Of a stretch of 64,000 nt of DNA, positions 17,016 through 25,225 are shown piece after piece; the stretch's first letter is position 1; the number at the start of each line of letters is the position of its first letter. The stretch covers positions 2,356,001 through 2,420,000 of the forward strand of contig NZ_CP188258.1 of the NCBI RefSeq assembly GCF_049994905.1, written 5' to 3'. This DNA comes from Diaminobutyricibacter sp049994905. GTDB lineage: Bacteria; Actinomycetota; Actinomycetes; Actinomycetales; Microbacteriaceae. Position numbers and translations under genes: made by a program. The notes beneath the pieces were generated by a model. That model saw nothing but the letters and a program-made list of their open reading frames with translations, did not search any database and was not told where the DNA came from.

Positions 17016-18233
17016 GTGACGCTTCGCACATTGGATTCACTCGGTTCGCTCGCCGGCAAGCGCGTCATCGTCCGCTGTGATCTGAACGTTCCTCTCAAGG
17101 ACGGGCAGATCACGGACGATGGCCGTGTGCGAGCGTCGATTCCCACGCTGAACGCCCTGATCAACCAGGGCGCCAGGGTCGTCGTGATCTCTCATCTCGG
17201 CCGGCCTGAGGGCGCACCGGACTCCCGGTACAGCCTCGCACCCGTCGCACAGCGGCTCTGTGAGCTCCTGGGCAAGCCGGTGACCTTCGCCCGCGACACC
17301 GTGGGCGGAGGCGCCCGCGAGGCCGTCGACGGCCTCGGAGACGGCGACGTCGCCCTGCTCGAGAACCTGCGCTTCAACCCCGGTGAGACGAGCAAGGACG
17401 ACGCGGAGCGCGAGGCATTCGCCGCGCGGCTCGCCGAGTTCGGCGACGCGTTCGTCAGCGACGGCTTCGGCGTCGTCCACCGCAAGCAGGCGAGCGTGTA
17501 TGAGCTGGCGAAGGCGCTCCCGAGCGCCGCAGGGCAGCTCATCGCCACCGAGCTCGACGTGCTCGATCGGCTCACAGAGAACCCGGAGCGGCCGTACGTC
17601 GTCGTGCTGGGCGGTTCGAAGGTCTCCGACAAGCTCGGCGTCATCGGTCATCTCCTTCCGCGCGTGAACTCGCTGCTGATCGGCGGAGGGATGCTGTTCA
17701 CGTTCCTTGCAGCCCAGGGCCACAAGGTCGGTTCCAGTCTTCTCGAGGCCGACCAGATCGACACAGTCAAGGGATACCTCGAGCAGGCGCAGAAACTCGG
17801 CGTCGAGATCGTACTCCCGCGCGACGTCGTCGTCGCGTCCAAATTCAGCGCGGATGCCGACCACGTCGTGCGTCCGATCGACGGGATCGAAGACACTGAG
17901 TGGGGCTCCGCCGGACTCGGTCTCGATATCGGACCGGAGACCTCAGAGCTGTTCGCGGAGTACATCCGCGCCGGGCACACGGTGTTCTGGAACGGCCCGA
18001 TGGGTGTCTTCGAGCTAGCGCCGTTCGCGGCAGGAACGAAGGCGATCGCCCAGGCGCTCACCGAGATCGACGGCCTCGGCGTCGTCGGCGGTGGTGACTC
18101 GGCTGCTGCCGTTCGGGCACTCGGTTTCAACGATGACCAGTTCGGTCACATTTCTACTGGCGGTGGGGCGAGCCTCGAGTTCCTCGAAGGCAAGCACCTG
18201 CCCGGCCTGGAGGTCCTCGGATGGCAGCAGTGA
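17016..18233 (+). CDS. pgk: phosphoglycerate kinase
   Basis: Transfers phosphate from 1,3-bisphosphoglycerate to ADP; 405 aa, normal length. The N-terminal substrate domain has VIVRCDLNVPLKDGQITDDGRVRASIPT, followed by ISHLGRPEG, and the C-terminal nucleotide domain has VLGGSKVSDKLGVI and GGDSAAAVRALG. GTG start 15 bases after gap. Its 3' end overlaps the start of tpiA by 13 bases (or by 4, if tpiA starts at the internal GTG). Confidence 0.98.
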   Translation: MTLRTLDSLGSLAGKRVIVRCDLNVPLKDGQITDDGRVRASIPTLNALINQGARVVVISHLGRPEGAPDSRYSLAPVAQRLCELLGKPVTFARDTVGGGAREAVDGLGDGDVALLENLRFNPGETSKDDAEREAFAARLAEFGDAFVSDGFGVVHRKQASVYELAKALPSAAGQLIATELDVLDRLTENPERPYVVVLGGSKVSDKLGVIGHLLPRVNSLLIGGGMLFTFLAAQGHKVGSSLLEADQIDTVKGYLEQAQKLGVEIVLPRDVVVASKFSADADHVVRPIDGIEDTEWGSAGLGLDIGPETSELFAEYIRAGHTVFWNGPMGVFELAPFAAGTKAIAQALTEIDGLGVVGGGDSAAAVRALGFNDDQFGHISTGGGASLEFLEGKHLPGLEVLGWQQ

Positions 18234-19024
18234 GTTCGTCGGTGCGGCGCACGCCGCTGATCGCCGGCAACTGGAAGATGAACCTCGACCACCTCCAGGC
18301 GATCGCGTTCGTCCAGAAGCTCGCGTGGACGCTGAAAGACGCCAACCACGACTTCACAGCCGTCGAAGTCGCCGTGTTCCCGCCCTTCACCGATCTTCGC
18401 AGTGTTCAGACCCTCGTGTCGGCCGACAAGCTTCCGATCGCTTTCGGCGGGCAGGACGTGTCTCAGCAACTGTCGGGTGCATACACGGGCGAGATCTCTG
18501 CAACCTTCCTGTCGAAGCTGGAGTGCCGCTACGTCATCATCGGGCACTCGGAACGCCGCACCCTCCACGCTGAGACCGACGAACAGGTTGCCGGCAAGGT
18601 GGCGTCCGCCCTCGGGCAGAACCTTTCGCCGATCATCTGCGTAGGCGAGACGGCCGAAGATCTCGAGGAGCACGGACCGAGCGCCATCCCGGTCGCCCAG
18701 TTGCGCGCAGCACTGGCGCATGTGTCGACAGCTGCCGACATCGTGGTCGCTTACGAGCCCGTCTGGGCGATCGGATCCGGTCAGGCTGCGACTCCGGAAC
18801 AGGCGGAGCAGGTCGCTGCGGCTCTCCGCGCCGTGCTCGTCGACGTTCTCGGTGAAGATGTCGCTGCCAAGACGCGCATCCTGTACGGCGGGTCCGTCAA
18901 GAGCGGAAACATCGCCAGCTTCATGCGCGAGCCCAATGTCGACGGCGCGCTCGTCGGCGGCGCGAGCCTCGATGTGGACGAGTTCGCGGCCATCGTGCGA
19001 TATCAGAAACACGTCGGTCTGTGA
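18221..19024 (+). CDS. tpiA: triosephosphate isomerase
   Basis: Interconverts dihydroxyacetone phosphate and glyceraldehyde 3-phosphate. 267 aa; active-site Lys19 in AGNWKMN, His in IIGHSERR, Glu in AYEPVWAIGSG, phosphate-binding YGGSVKSGN and GGASL near the end. Two starts are possible: ATG at 18221 (13-base overlap with pgk) and GTG at 18230 (GTGA overlap). The difference is three residues outside the fold. Confidence 0.97.
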   Translation: MAAVSSSVRRTPLIAGNWKMNLDHLQAIAFVQKLAWTLKDANHDFTAVEVAVFPPFTDLRSVQTLVSADKLPIAFGGQDVSQQLSGAYTGEISATFLSKLECRYVIIGHSERRTLHAETDEQVAGKVASALGQNLSPIICVGETAEDLEEHGPSAIPVAQLRAALAHVSTAADIVVAYEPVWAIGSGQAATPEQAEQVAAALRAVLVDVLGEDVAAKTRILYGGSVKSGNIASFMREPNVDGALVGGASLDVDEFAAIVRYQKHVGL

Positions 19025-19034
19025 CGGCTGCGGT

Positions 19035-19040
19035 TATACT
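19035..19040 (+). promoter_or_regulatory. -10 hexamer upstream of secG
   Basis: TATACT, 53 bases before the secG GTG and just after the tpiA stop. It would allow secG (and rbpA) to be transcribed apart from glycolysis genes. Confidence 0.45.
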
Positions 19041-19093
19041 GGTCTGTGGTCTTCCCGGGCGCTGAGCCCGGACGTTCCCCGAAAGGTTTTCTC

Positions 19094-19345
19094 GTGCAAA
19101 TTCTCCAGGTCGTCCTGCAGGTGCTGCTGGGCATCACCAGCCTCCTGCTGACCCTGCTCATCCTTCTGCACAAGGGTCGCGGCGGCGGTCTGTCCGACAT
19201 GTTCGGCGGCGGCGTCACCTCCAACCTCGGAGCATCCGGCGTTGCTGAACGCAACCTCAATCGCATCACCGTGATCCTCGGGCTGGTCTGGATCACGTGC
19301 ATCGTCGTACTCGGACTGATCACCAAGTTCGATACTGGCGCCTAA
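19094..19345 (+). CDS. secG: preprotein translocase subunit SecG
   Basis: Small membrane subunit of the SecYEG protein-export channel, 83 aa. Two transmembrane helices (about residues 4-25 and 55-77) flank the conserved cytosolic loop LHKGRGGGLSDMFGGG. The GTG at 19094 is chosen: GAAAGG precedes it and the protein then begins MQILQVVLQV, the usual SecG start. Longer frames upstream add a non-conserved Pro/Gly stretch. The tpiA-secG order is conserved in Actinobacteria. Confidence 0.94.
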   Translation: MQILQVVLQVLLGITSLLLTLLILLHKGRGGGLSDMFGGGVTSNLGASGVAERNLNRITVILGLVWITCIVVLGLITKFDTGA

Positions 19346-19381
19346 CCACAGCACATCGGCCTGCGGGCCAGAGGAGGAACA

Positions 19382-19750
19382 ATGGCATCCGGTGGAAGCG
19401 CAATTCGGGGCTCGCGCGTTGGCGCCGGCCCGATGGGGGAGCAGGACCGCGGCTACCACGCAGAGCGTATCTCCGTCTCGTACTGGGACGCGCTGGGCAA
19501 TGAGACCGTGCGTCACTTCGCGGCGAACCTGCCCGACGACGAGATTCCCGACATCATCGACTCACCTTCGTCGGGCCTGCCTGCCGGCCGTGACAAGGAC
19601 AACCCGCCGTCGGTCGCCAAGCTCGAGCCGTACAAGACGCACCTCGCGTATGTGAAGGAGCGTCGCACCGAAGACGAGGCCGAGCAGCTGCTCGAAGATG
19701 CCCTGACACAGCTTCGCGCACGTCGCGGCAAGCTCAGCGCAACCAACTAG
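19382..19750 (+). CDS. rbpA: RNA polymerase-binding protein RbpA
   Basis: Actinobacteria-specific transcription factor that binds the principal sigma factor and RNA polymerase and stabilises open complexes. 122 aa with the core domain (RISVSYWDALGNETVRHFA), the basic linker region and the C-terminal sigma-interaction domain (KTHLAYVKERRTEDEAEQLL). A strong AGAGGAGGAA ribosome binding site lies before the ATG. A classic terminator follows, so it ends a transcription unit. Confidence 0.96.
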   Translation: MASGGSAIRGSRVGAGPMGEQDRGYHAERISVSYWDALGNETVRHFAANLPDDEIPDIIDSPSSGLPAGRDKDNPPSVAKLEPYKTHLAYVKERRTEDEAEQLLEDALTQLRARRGKLSATN

Positions 19751-19761
19751 CTCACACAGAG

Positions 19762-19794
19762 AAACCCCCGCCGGATGACCCGGCGGGGGTTTTT
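19762..19794 (+). terminator. strong intrinsic terminator of rbpA
   Basis: A 13-bp perfect stem (AAACCCCCGCCGG with CCGGCGGGGGTTT) around a 5-base loop, followed by further T residues, 11 bases after the rbpA stop. The A-run on the other arm means it could also stop minus-strand transcription leaving pgl. Confidence 0.95.
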
Positions 19795-19910
19795 CGCTGT
19801 CTCGCGCCCGCAACTGTTCGGCGCACCCCATTGGTCCGCCCGCACAAAGATACGTCCCACGGCACCAGCTCTACCTGGCGCGCTCCGACACCACGAGTGC
19901 GAGTCCAGTG

Positions 19911-20303
19911 CGCGTCTGCGAGCAACCCGCTGGGCAGCATGCGAAGGTCGCTCGCGCGCGGCCGCAGCATGCCACGGCGCGCCGGGCGACGCGTCTACGA
20001 GCAACCCGCTGGGCAGCATGCGAAGGTCGCTCGCGCGGCCGCAGCATGCCACGGCGTGCCGGGCGGCGCGTCTGCGAGCAACCCGTTGGGCAGCATGCGA
20101 AGGGCGCTCGCGCGCGGCCGCAGCACGCCCCGGCGCGCCGGACGGCGCGTCTACGAGCAACCCGCTGCGCAGCATGCGAAGGGCGCTCGCGCGCGGCCGC
20201 AGCATGCCACGGCGCGCCGGACGGCGCGTCTACGAGCAACCCGCTGCGCAGCATGCGAAGGGCGCTCGCGCGCGGCCGCAGCATGCCACGGCGCGCCGGG
20301 CGG
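19911..20303 (+). repeat. array of five ~79-bp tandem direct repeats
   Basis: Five head-to-tail units start at 19911, 19990, 20067, 20146 and 20225 (lengths 79, 77, 79, 79, 79), each beginning CGCGTCTRCGAGCAACCCG. Unit 2 lacks one CG in a CG run. Units 4 and 5 are almost identical, units 1 and 2 share variants, and unit 3 is intermediate. Each unit is packed with palindromes: GCATGC, GCGGCCGC, CGGCGCGCCG and, in units 4-5, GCTGCGCAGC. The array lies between the rbpA terminator and the pgl stop (12 bases away) in a 564-bp gene-free stretch. Open frames on both strands cross it, but the period is not a multiple of three, so no frame repeats and coding is unlikely. The rest of the gap (19795-19910) shows no feature I can name. 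Confidence 0.95.
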
Positions 20304-20314
20304 GGACCGGCGCG

Positions 20315-21085
20315 CTAATAAGACGGCGCGATGAGGTTCGCCGGCACTTCGGCAGCTGCGTCCTGGTCGACGAAGAACACCGTGCGCTTGCGGCCCTTGG
20401 CGCCGGCGACGGGCACTTCGGTGTAGCTCGCGCCCGCGAGCGCAAGGCCGAGCGCGGACGCCTTGTCCTCGCCTGCGAGTACCAGCCAGATGCGATCCGA
20501 CGAGTTCAGGACGGGACGGGTGAGGCTGAGTCGTTCCGGCGGCGGTTTGGGCGAGTGGCGAACGGCAACGACAGTCGCCTCGATTTCGCGGATTCCCGCG
20601 CGGTCCGGGAACAGGGAGGCGATGTGCCCGTCGGGCCCGACCCCGAGGAACGTGATGTCGAAGCGCGGATACCGTGCACCCTCGCCCGCGAATGTCGCGA
20701 GCTCTTCGGAGTAGGCTGCAGCGGCCGCTTCCAGGTCGTCGAGTTCGTCGGACGCAGCGAACGGATGGATGTTCCTGGGAGGCACGGCGATGTTGTCGAG
20801 CAGGGCCCGGCGGGCCTGCAACTCATTGCGTTCGGCGTCGGCTTTGGGAAGCCAGCGCTCGTCACCCCACCAGAAGTGCACTTTTGACCAGTCCACGCTG
20901 TCACGGGCCGGCGAGTCGTTAACGGCCTGGAGCACGCCCGTTCCCATGGTTCCACCCGTCAGCACGATGTTCGCGCCCCCGAGATCGTCGATGATGTCGA
21001 CAGTCTTCGTGAGGAAGCGCGCCGCGACCGAGCCGGCGAGTGCCTGCTTGTCCGGGTGGACCAGAACCCGTCGTTCGTTCGTCAT
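20315..21085 (-). CDS. pgl: 6-phosphogluconolactonase
   Basis: Hydrolyses 6-phosphogluconolactone in the oxidative pentose phosphate pathway. 256 aa; family motifs are the N-terminal VLTGGTMGTGVLQAV, HFWWGDERWLP and ITFLGVGPDGHIASLFP. It is the last gene of a six-gene minus-strand operon and its ATG overlaps the opcA stop (ATGA). Its stop is 12 bases from the tandem array, with no separate terminator other than the array and the rbpA hairpin. Confidence 0.95.
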   Translation of the reverse strand: MTNERRVLVHPDKQALAGSVAARFLTKTVDIIDDLGGANIVLTGGTMGTGVLQAVNDSPARDSVDWSKVHFWWGDERWLPKADAERNELQARRALLDNIAVPPRNIHPFAASDELDDLEAAAAAYSEELATFAGEGARYPRFDITFLGVGPDGHIASLFPDRAGIREIEATVVAVRHSPKPPPERLSLTRPVLNSSDRIWLVLAGEDKASALGLALAGASYTEVPVAGAKGRKRTVFFVDQDAAAEVPANLIAPSY

Positions 21086-22050
21086 CGGTTCGCGCCCACT
21101 CCTTCGTCGGCCTCAAGCTCTTCCAGGCCTTTGGTGATCACCTCACCGTACAGGTCGTCGGGATCCAGCCTACGCAGTTCCTCGGCGAGGCAGTCGCGGA
21201 GATTGCGGCGTGGCAGCGACAGGTCGTGGGTCGGCTGCCCGGGCTCCGAGAGACGCGCAACGTCGGGAATCTCGCGTTCGAGCTCGATGATTCCGGATGC
21301 GCGGCCGAGCCGGACACCGTGGATGCCACTCGAACCGGTCGCGCGCGAGGTGAGGTCGTGCTTCACCGGAACCTGGAGCTGAAGGGAGAGCCAGGCCGCA
21401 AGAAGCACCGTCGAGGGTGAATCCGCCGCACCGGCGACTTCAACAGACTCGATCGCTTCATACGGCGGCTGGTCGAGTACGGCGGCGAGCTGCGCCCGCC
21501 AGAGCGTCAGGCGCGTCCAGGCGAAGTCGGTGTCACCCGGCTTGTAGGTGCGGGAGAGGTGTCGGAGCGCCTCGTGCGGGTCGGGCTGGGCCGACGCATC
21601 CGTGATCCTTCGGGTCGCGATGCGGCCGAGAGGGGAAGCGGATGCGACTTCCGGCGCCGCTCCAGGCCACCATGCGACGACGGGGGCGTCGGGAAGCAGC
21701 AGTCCTGTCACCAGGCCTTCCTCGTCGCTCGCCGTCTCGCCGTAGGCGCGCAACACGATGACCTCGCTCGCACCGGCGTCGCCGCCGACACGGATCTGGG
21801 CGTCAAGCCGGCCTTCCGATTCGGTTGGCGCGACGTGGTTGGGATCTTCGGTCGACACCACGATGACGCGCATCGGATGCTCGCGCGAGGCGTCGTTCGC
21901 GGCCTCGATCGCTTCTTCTTCCTGGCCGAGATGGGTGGCGATGACGAGGGTGAGCACGCGGCCGAGCGCGACCGCGCCGCCCTCTTCACGGATCTTGACG
22001 AGCGCCTTCGAGACCTTACTGGTAGTGGTGGCGGGGAGGTCGACGATCAT
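21082..22050 (-). CDS. opcA: glucose-6-phosphate dehydrogenase assembly protein OpcA
   Basis: Protein required for activity or redox control of glucose-6-phosphate dehydrogenase in cyanobacteria and Actinobacteria; 322 aa. Conserved features are the start MIVDLPATTTSKVSKALVKIREEGGAVALGR (read in parts), VVAWWPGAAP and ITDASAQPDP. It overlaps zwf upstream and pgl downstream by 4 bases each, so the three products are translationally coupled, fitting a physical complex with Zwf. Confidence 0.95.
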   Translation of the reverse strand: MIVDLPATTTSKVSKALVKIREEGGAVALGRVLTLVIATHLGQEEEAIEAANDASREHPMRVIVVSTEDPNHVAPTESEGRLDAQIRVGGDAGASEVIVLRAYGETASDEEGLVTGLLLPDAPVVAWWPGAAPEVASASPLGRIATRRITDASAQPDPHEALRHLSRTYKPGDTDFAWTRLTLWRAQLAAVLDQPPYEAIESVEVAGAADSPSTVLLAAWLSLQLQVPVKHDLTSRATGSSGIHGVRLGRASGIIELEREIPDVARLSEPGQPTHDLSLPRRNLRDCLAEELRRLDPDDLYGEVITKGLEELEADEGVGANR

Positions 22051-23588
22051 GGGCGTCTCCAGGTTCGGCCGTCGCGAGCCAGAAGCTCATCGGCGGAGCT
22101 CGGGCCCCAGGTTCCGGGGCGGTACTGTTCGGGCGGGCCCTGTGTCGCCCAGTACTCCTCGATCGGGTCGAGGATCTTCCAGGACAGCTCGACCTCTTCA
22201 TGACGCGGGAACAGGGGCGGATCGCCCAGGAGCACGTCGAGGATGAGCCTTTCGTACGCTTCGGGGCTCGCCTCGGTGAAGGCATGGCCGTAGCCGAAGT
22301 CCATGCTCACGTCGCGCACCTGCATACCAGCGCCGGGAACCTTCGAACCGAAGCGGATGGTCACACCTTCGTCGGGCTGCACCCTGATCACGAGCGCGTT
22401 CTGGCCGAGCGCCGAGGTCTGGCTCTCGGCGAAGAGCTGCTGCGGCGCGCGCTTGAAGACGACGGCGATCTCGGTCACGCGGCGGCCGAGACGCTTGCCA
22501 GCCCGCAGGTAGAATGGGACCCCTGCCCAACGGCGGGTGCCGATCCCGAGCTTCATTGCGGCGTAGGTCTCGGTGGTCGAGTTCGGGTTCATGCCGTCTT
22601 CTTCGAGGAAGCCGACCACCTTCTCACCGCCCTGCCAGCCGCCCGAGTACTGTCCCCGGGCGGTCGCGGTGCCGAGGTCCTCGGGGAGCCGGACGGCCGC
22701 GAGGACCTTCTCCTTCTCTGCGCGCAGGTCGGCGGCGTCGAACGAGATCGGCTCTTCCATGGCCGTGAGGGCGAGGAGCTGGAGGAGATGGTTCTGGATG
22801 ACGTCGCGGGCAGCGCCGATTCCGTCGTAGTAGCCGGCCCGGCCGCCCACGCCGATGTCTTCAGCCATCGTGATCTGCACGTGGTCGACGTAGTTCGCGT
22901 TCCAGATCGGCTCATACAGCTCGTTGGCGAAGCGCAGAGCGAGGATGTTCTGCACGGTCTCCTTGCCCAGATAGTGGTCGATGCGGAACACCGAGTCGGG
23001 CGGAAAGACCGATTCCACCACGTTGTTCAGCTCACGGGCGCTCTTCAGGTCGCTTCCGAACGGCTTTTCGATGACGACGCGTCGCCAATGGCCCGGCTCC
23101 TGCTTGGCCAGTCCGGAGCGACTGAGCTGCTCGGTCACCAGCGGGAAGGCCTTCGGCGGAATGGAGAGGTAGAAAGCGTGGTTTCCCATGGTTCCGCGTT
23201 CGACGTCGAGTTTGTCGACCACCTCCTTCAGCCGCTCGAACGACGCCTCGTCGTCGAACTCTCCGGAGACGAACCGGACGCCCTGCGCCAGCTGCTGCCA
23301 CACGTCGTCCTGGAACGGCGTGCGCGAATACTGCTTGACCGCGTCGTACACGACCTTTTCGAAGTCCTGGTCTTCCCAGTCGCGCCGGGCGAACCCGACC
23401 AGCGAGAAGCCCGGCGGGAGCAGTCCCCGGTTCGCGAGATCGTAGACCGCCGGCATCAGCTTCTTCCGCGACAAGTCTCCCGTCACACCGAAGATGATGA
23501 GGCTGCTGGGGCCGGCGATGCGATTGAGACGCTTGTCGTACGGCACCCGCAGCGGGTTGAACTCCGGGGTGATTTCCACCGGGGACAT
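22047..23588 (-). CDS. zwf: glucose-6-phosphate dehydrogenase
   Basis: NADP-dependent first enzyme of the oxidative pentose phosphate pathway; 513 aa. The coenzyme motif GVTGDLSRKKL is at residues 34-44, EKPFGSD and the active-site RIDHYLGKE follow, all intact. The ATG is preceded by AAGGAG on the minus strand. pgi lies 26 bases upstream, opcA overlaps downstream. Confidence 0.98.
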   Translation of the reverse strand: MSPVEITPEFNPLRVPYDKRLNRIAGPSSLIIFGVTGDLSRKKLMPAVYDLANRGLLPPGFSLVGFARRDWEDQDFEKVVYDAVKQYSRTPFQDDVWQQLAQGVRFVSGEFDDEASFERLKEVVDKLDVERGTMGNHAFYLSIPPKAFPLVTEQLSRSGLAKQEPGHWRRVVIEKPFGSDLKSARELNNVVESVFPPDSVFRIDHYLGKETVQNILALRFANELYEPIWNANYVDHVQITMAEDIGVGGRAGYYDGIGAARDVIQNHLLQLLALTAMEEPISFDAADLRAEKEKVLAAVRLPEDLGTATARGQYSGGWQGGEKVVGFLEEDGMNPNSTTETYAAMKLGIGTRRWAGVPFYLRAGKRLGRRVTEIAVVFKRAPQQLFAESQTSALGQNALVIRVQPDEGVTIRFGSKVPGAGMQVRDVSMDFGYGHAFTEASPEAYERLILDVLLGDPPLFPRHEEVELSWKILDPIEEYWATQGPPEQYRPGTWGPSSADELLARDGRTWRRP

Positions 23589-23614
23589 TGAGCTCCTTGG
23601 TTCGCGTTGACGCG

Positions 23615-25225
23615 CTAGTTGACCGCGTCGAAGAGAGGCACGAGGTTCGCCTCGGGGTTGGTGAGGTTGAGGGTGAGAACCGGTCGGCCATGGTCCGCGA
23701 GCACGCTCGCGTCTCCGTTGGCCTGCGCCTGGATCAGCTGCCCGAACGTGAACGGCCGGTCGGGGATCTCAAGATCTTCCGGGGCGTTCTCGGTGATCTG
23801 GAGGAAGACACCGACAGCAGGACCGCCCTTGTGGAACTGCCCGGTCGAGTGCAGGAATCGCGGCCCCCAGCCGAAGGTGACCGGCCGTTTCGCTTTGGCC
23901 GCGAGAAGGTCGCGGAGACCTTCGAGCTGCGGGAGGGCGATGCGGTCGACGTAGGCCTGGACCGAGACGTAGCCGTCAGGTCCGAGCTGGGCGAGAAGCG
24001 CATCCACCGCCCCCGACAGCGAGTCCCTACCCGAGACGACCACCTCGGAGCCTCGGACCTCGATGCCGTCGGCGACGAAGGCCGGTTCGGTCGGCGCGGG
24101 GCGGTTGTCGAGAAGGCCGCGCGCGGCGATCTTCGCCGACTCCACGTCGGGCTGGTCGAACGGGTTGATGCCCAGGATCCGGCCGACGATGGCCGTGGCG
24201 TACTCCCACACCAGGAATTGCGCCCCGAGGCTGCCGGAGACGAGGATCTCGCCGTGGTGCCGGTCGGACGGGAACAGGTGACGCGCCTCTGCGTTGTCGA
24301 CGATCCGCACGACCTGGAGGTCGGGCAGGTTCGCCGACAGTTCGGGTGCGAGCTTGTCGAGCACGACGGGGAGGATGCCGGTGCCCTGCTTGCCGGTCGA
24401 CTCGGCGATCAGCTGCTCCGCCCAGTCGGGCAGGCCGATGATGTGCGTGCCGTCGGAGACGAGGGCGAGCTTGTCCTTGAGAGGGTTGCTGCCGGCGATC
24501 GCCGCGGCGAGGATGAGCCCGGGGTTCGTCGGGTCGTCGATCGCGAGTTCGAGCGAGATCGTCTCGGCTTCTTCGAGCATCTCCTCGATGTCCACCCCGG
24601 CGAGGCCGGACGGAACGAGCCCGAAAGCAGTCAGCGCGGAGTAGCGGCCGCCGACGTTGGGATCGGCGTTGAAGACACGGTAGCCGGCCTCGCGCGCAGA
24701 CGCGTCGAGAGGGGAGCCAGGGTCGGTCACGACGATGATCCGCTCGCGGGGGTCGATACCGGCGTCGCGGAAGGCCTTCTCGAACACGCGGCGCTGGCTG
24801 TCGGTCTCGAGTGTCGATCCCGACTTGCTCGATACGACGAGCGCCGTCGCCTCGAGCCTGTCGCGCAGTGCCGCGAGAACCTGGCCGGGGGCGGTCGAGT
24901 CGAGAATCGTCAGCTCGACCGCAGCCGTCTGAGTGATGACCTCCGGTGCGAGCGACGAACCCCCCATGCCGGCGAGCACGATGCGGTCGACGCCCTTGAC
25001 GTTGAGCTCATCACGGAGCGCGACGATCTCGGGTACCAGCGGGCGCGAAATGGCGACCGACTCTGTCCAGCCGAGCCGTTTCGCCGCCTCTGCCTCGGCA
25101 TCCGGTCCCCACAGTCCTGCGTCCTGGGCCGTTATGCCCGAGGCGACGAGGTCGGCCACGAGCTGGGGGAGCGCTGCCTTGACGGCGTCTTCCGCTGCCC
25201 CGGAGACGTGGACCTTGAAGCTCAT
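23615..25225 (-). CDS. pgi: glucose-6-phosphate isomerase
   Basis: Interconverts glucose 6-phosphate and fructose 6-phosphate. 536 aa; SIS-type sugar-phosphate domains with LAGMGGSSLAPEV, SSKSGSTLET, and the C-terminal GWGPRFLHSTGQFHKGGP including the catalytic Lys/His region. Start at 25225 gives an ATGA overlap with tal; an upstream extension of the frame is not conserved. Having pgi inside the pentose phosphate operon links both exits of glucose 6-phosphate under one promoter. Confidence 0.96.
   Translation of the reverse strand: MSFKVHVSGAAEDAVKAALPQLVADLVASGITAQDAGLWGPDAEAEAAKRLGWTESVAISRPLVPEIVALRDELNVKGVDRIVLAGMGGSSLAPEVITQTAAVELTILDSTAPGQVLAALRDRLEATALVVSSKSGSTLETDSQRRVFEKAFRDAGIDPRERIIVVTDPGSPLDASAREAGYRVFNADPNVGGRYSALTAFGLVPSGLAGVDIEEMLEEAETISLELAIDDPTNPGLILAAAIAGSNPLKDKLALVSDGTHIIGLPDWAEQLIAESTGKQGTGILPVVLDKLAPELSANLPDLQVVRIVDNAEARHLFPSDRHHGEILVSGSLGAQFLVWEYATAIVGRILGINPFDQPDVESAKIAARGLLDNRPAPTEPAFVADGIEVRGSEVVVSGRDSLSGAVDALLAQLGPDGYVSVQAYVDRIALPQLEGLRDLLAAKAKRPVTFGWGPRFLHSTGQFHKGGPAVGVFLQITENAPEDLEIPDRPFTFGQLIQAQANGDASVLADHGRPVLTLNLTNPEANLVPLFDAVN

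Noticed and set aside
19911..20303. CRISPR array
   Set aside because: Units are contiguous direct repeats with no unique spacers, the period and palindromes do not fit, and no cas genes are present.
19775..20887. Open frames on both strands through the 79-bp repeats
   Set aside because: The repeat length is not a multiple of three, so protein repeats do not recur in one frame; composition alone explains the open frames.
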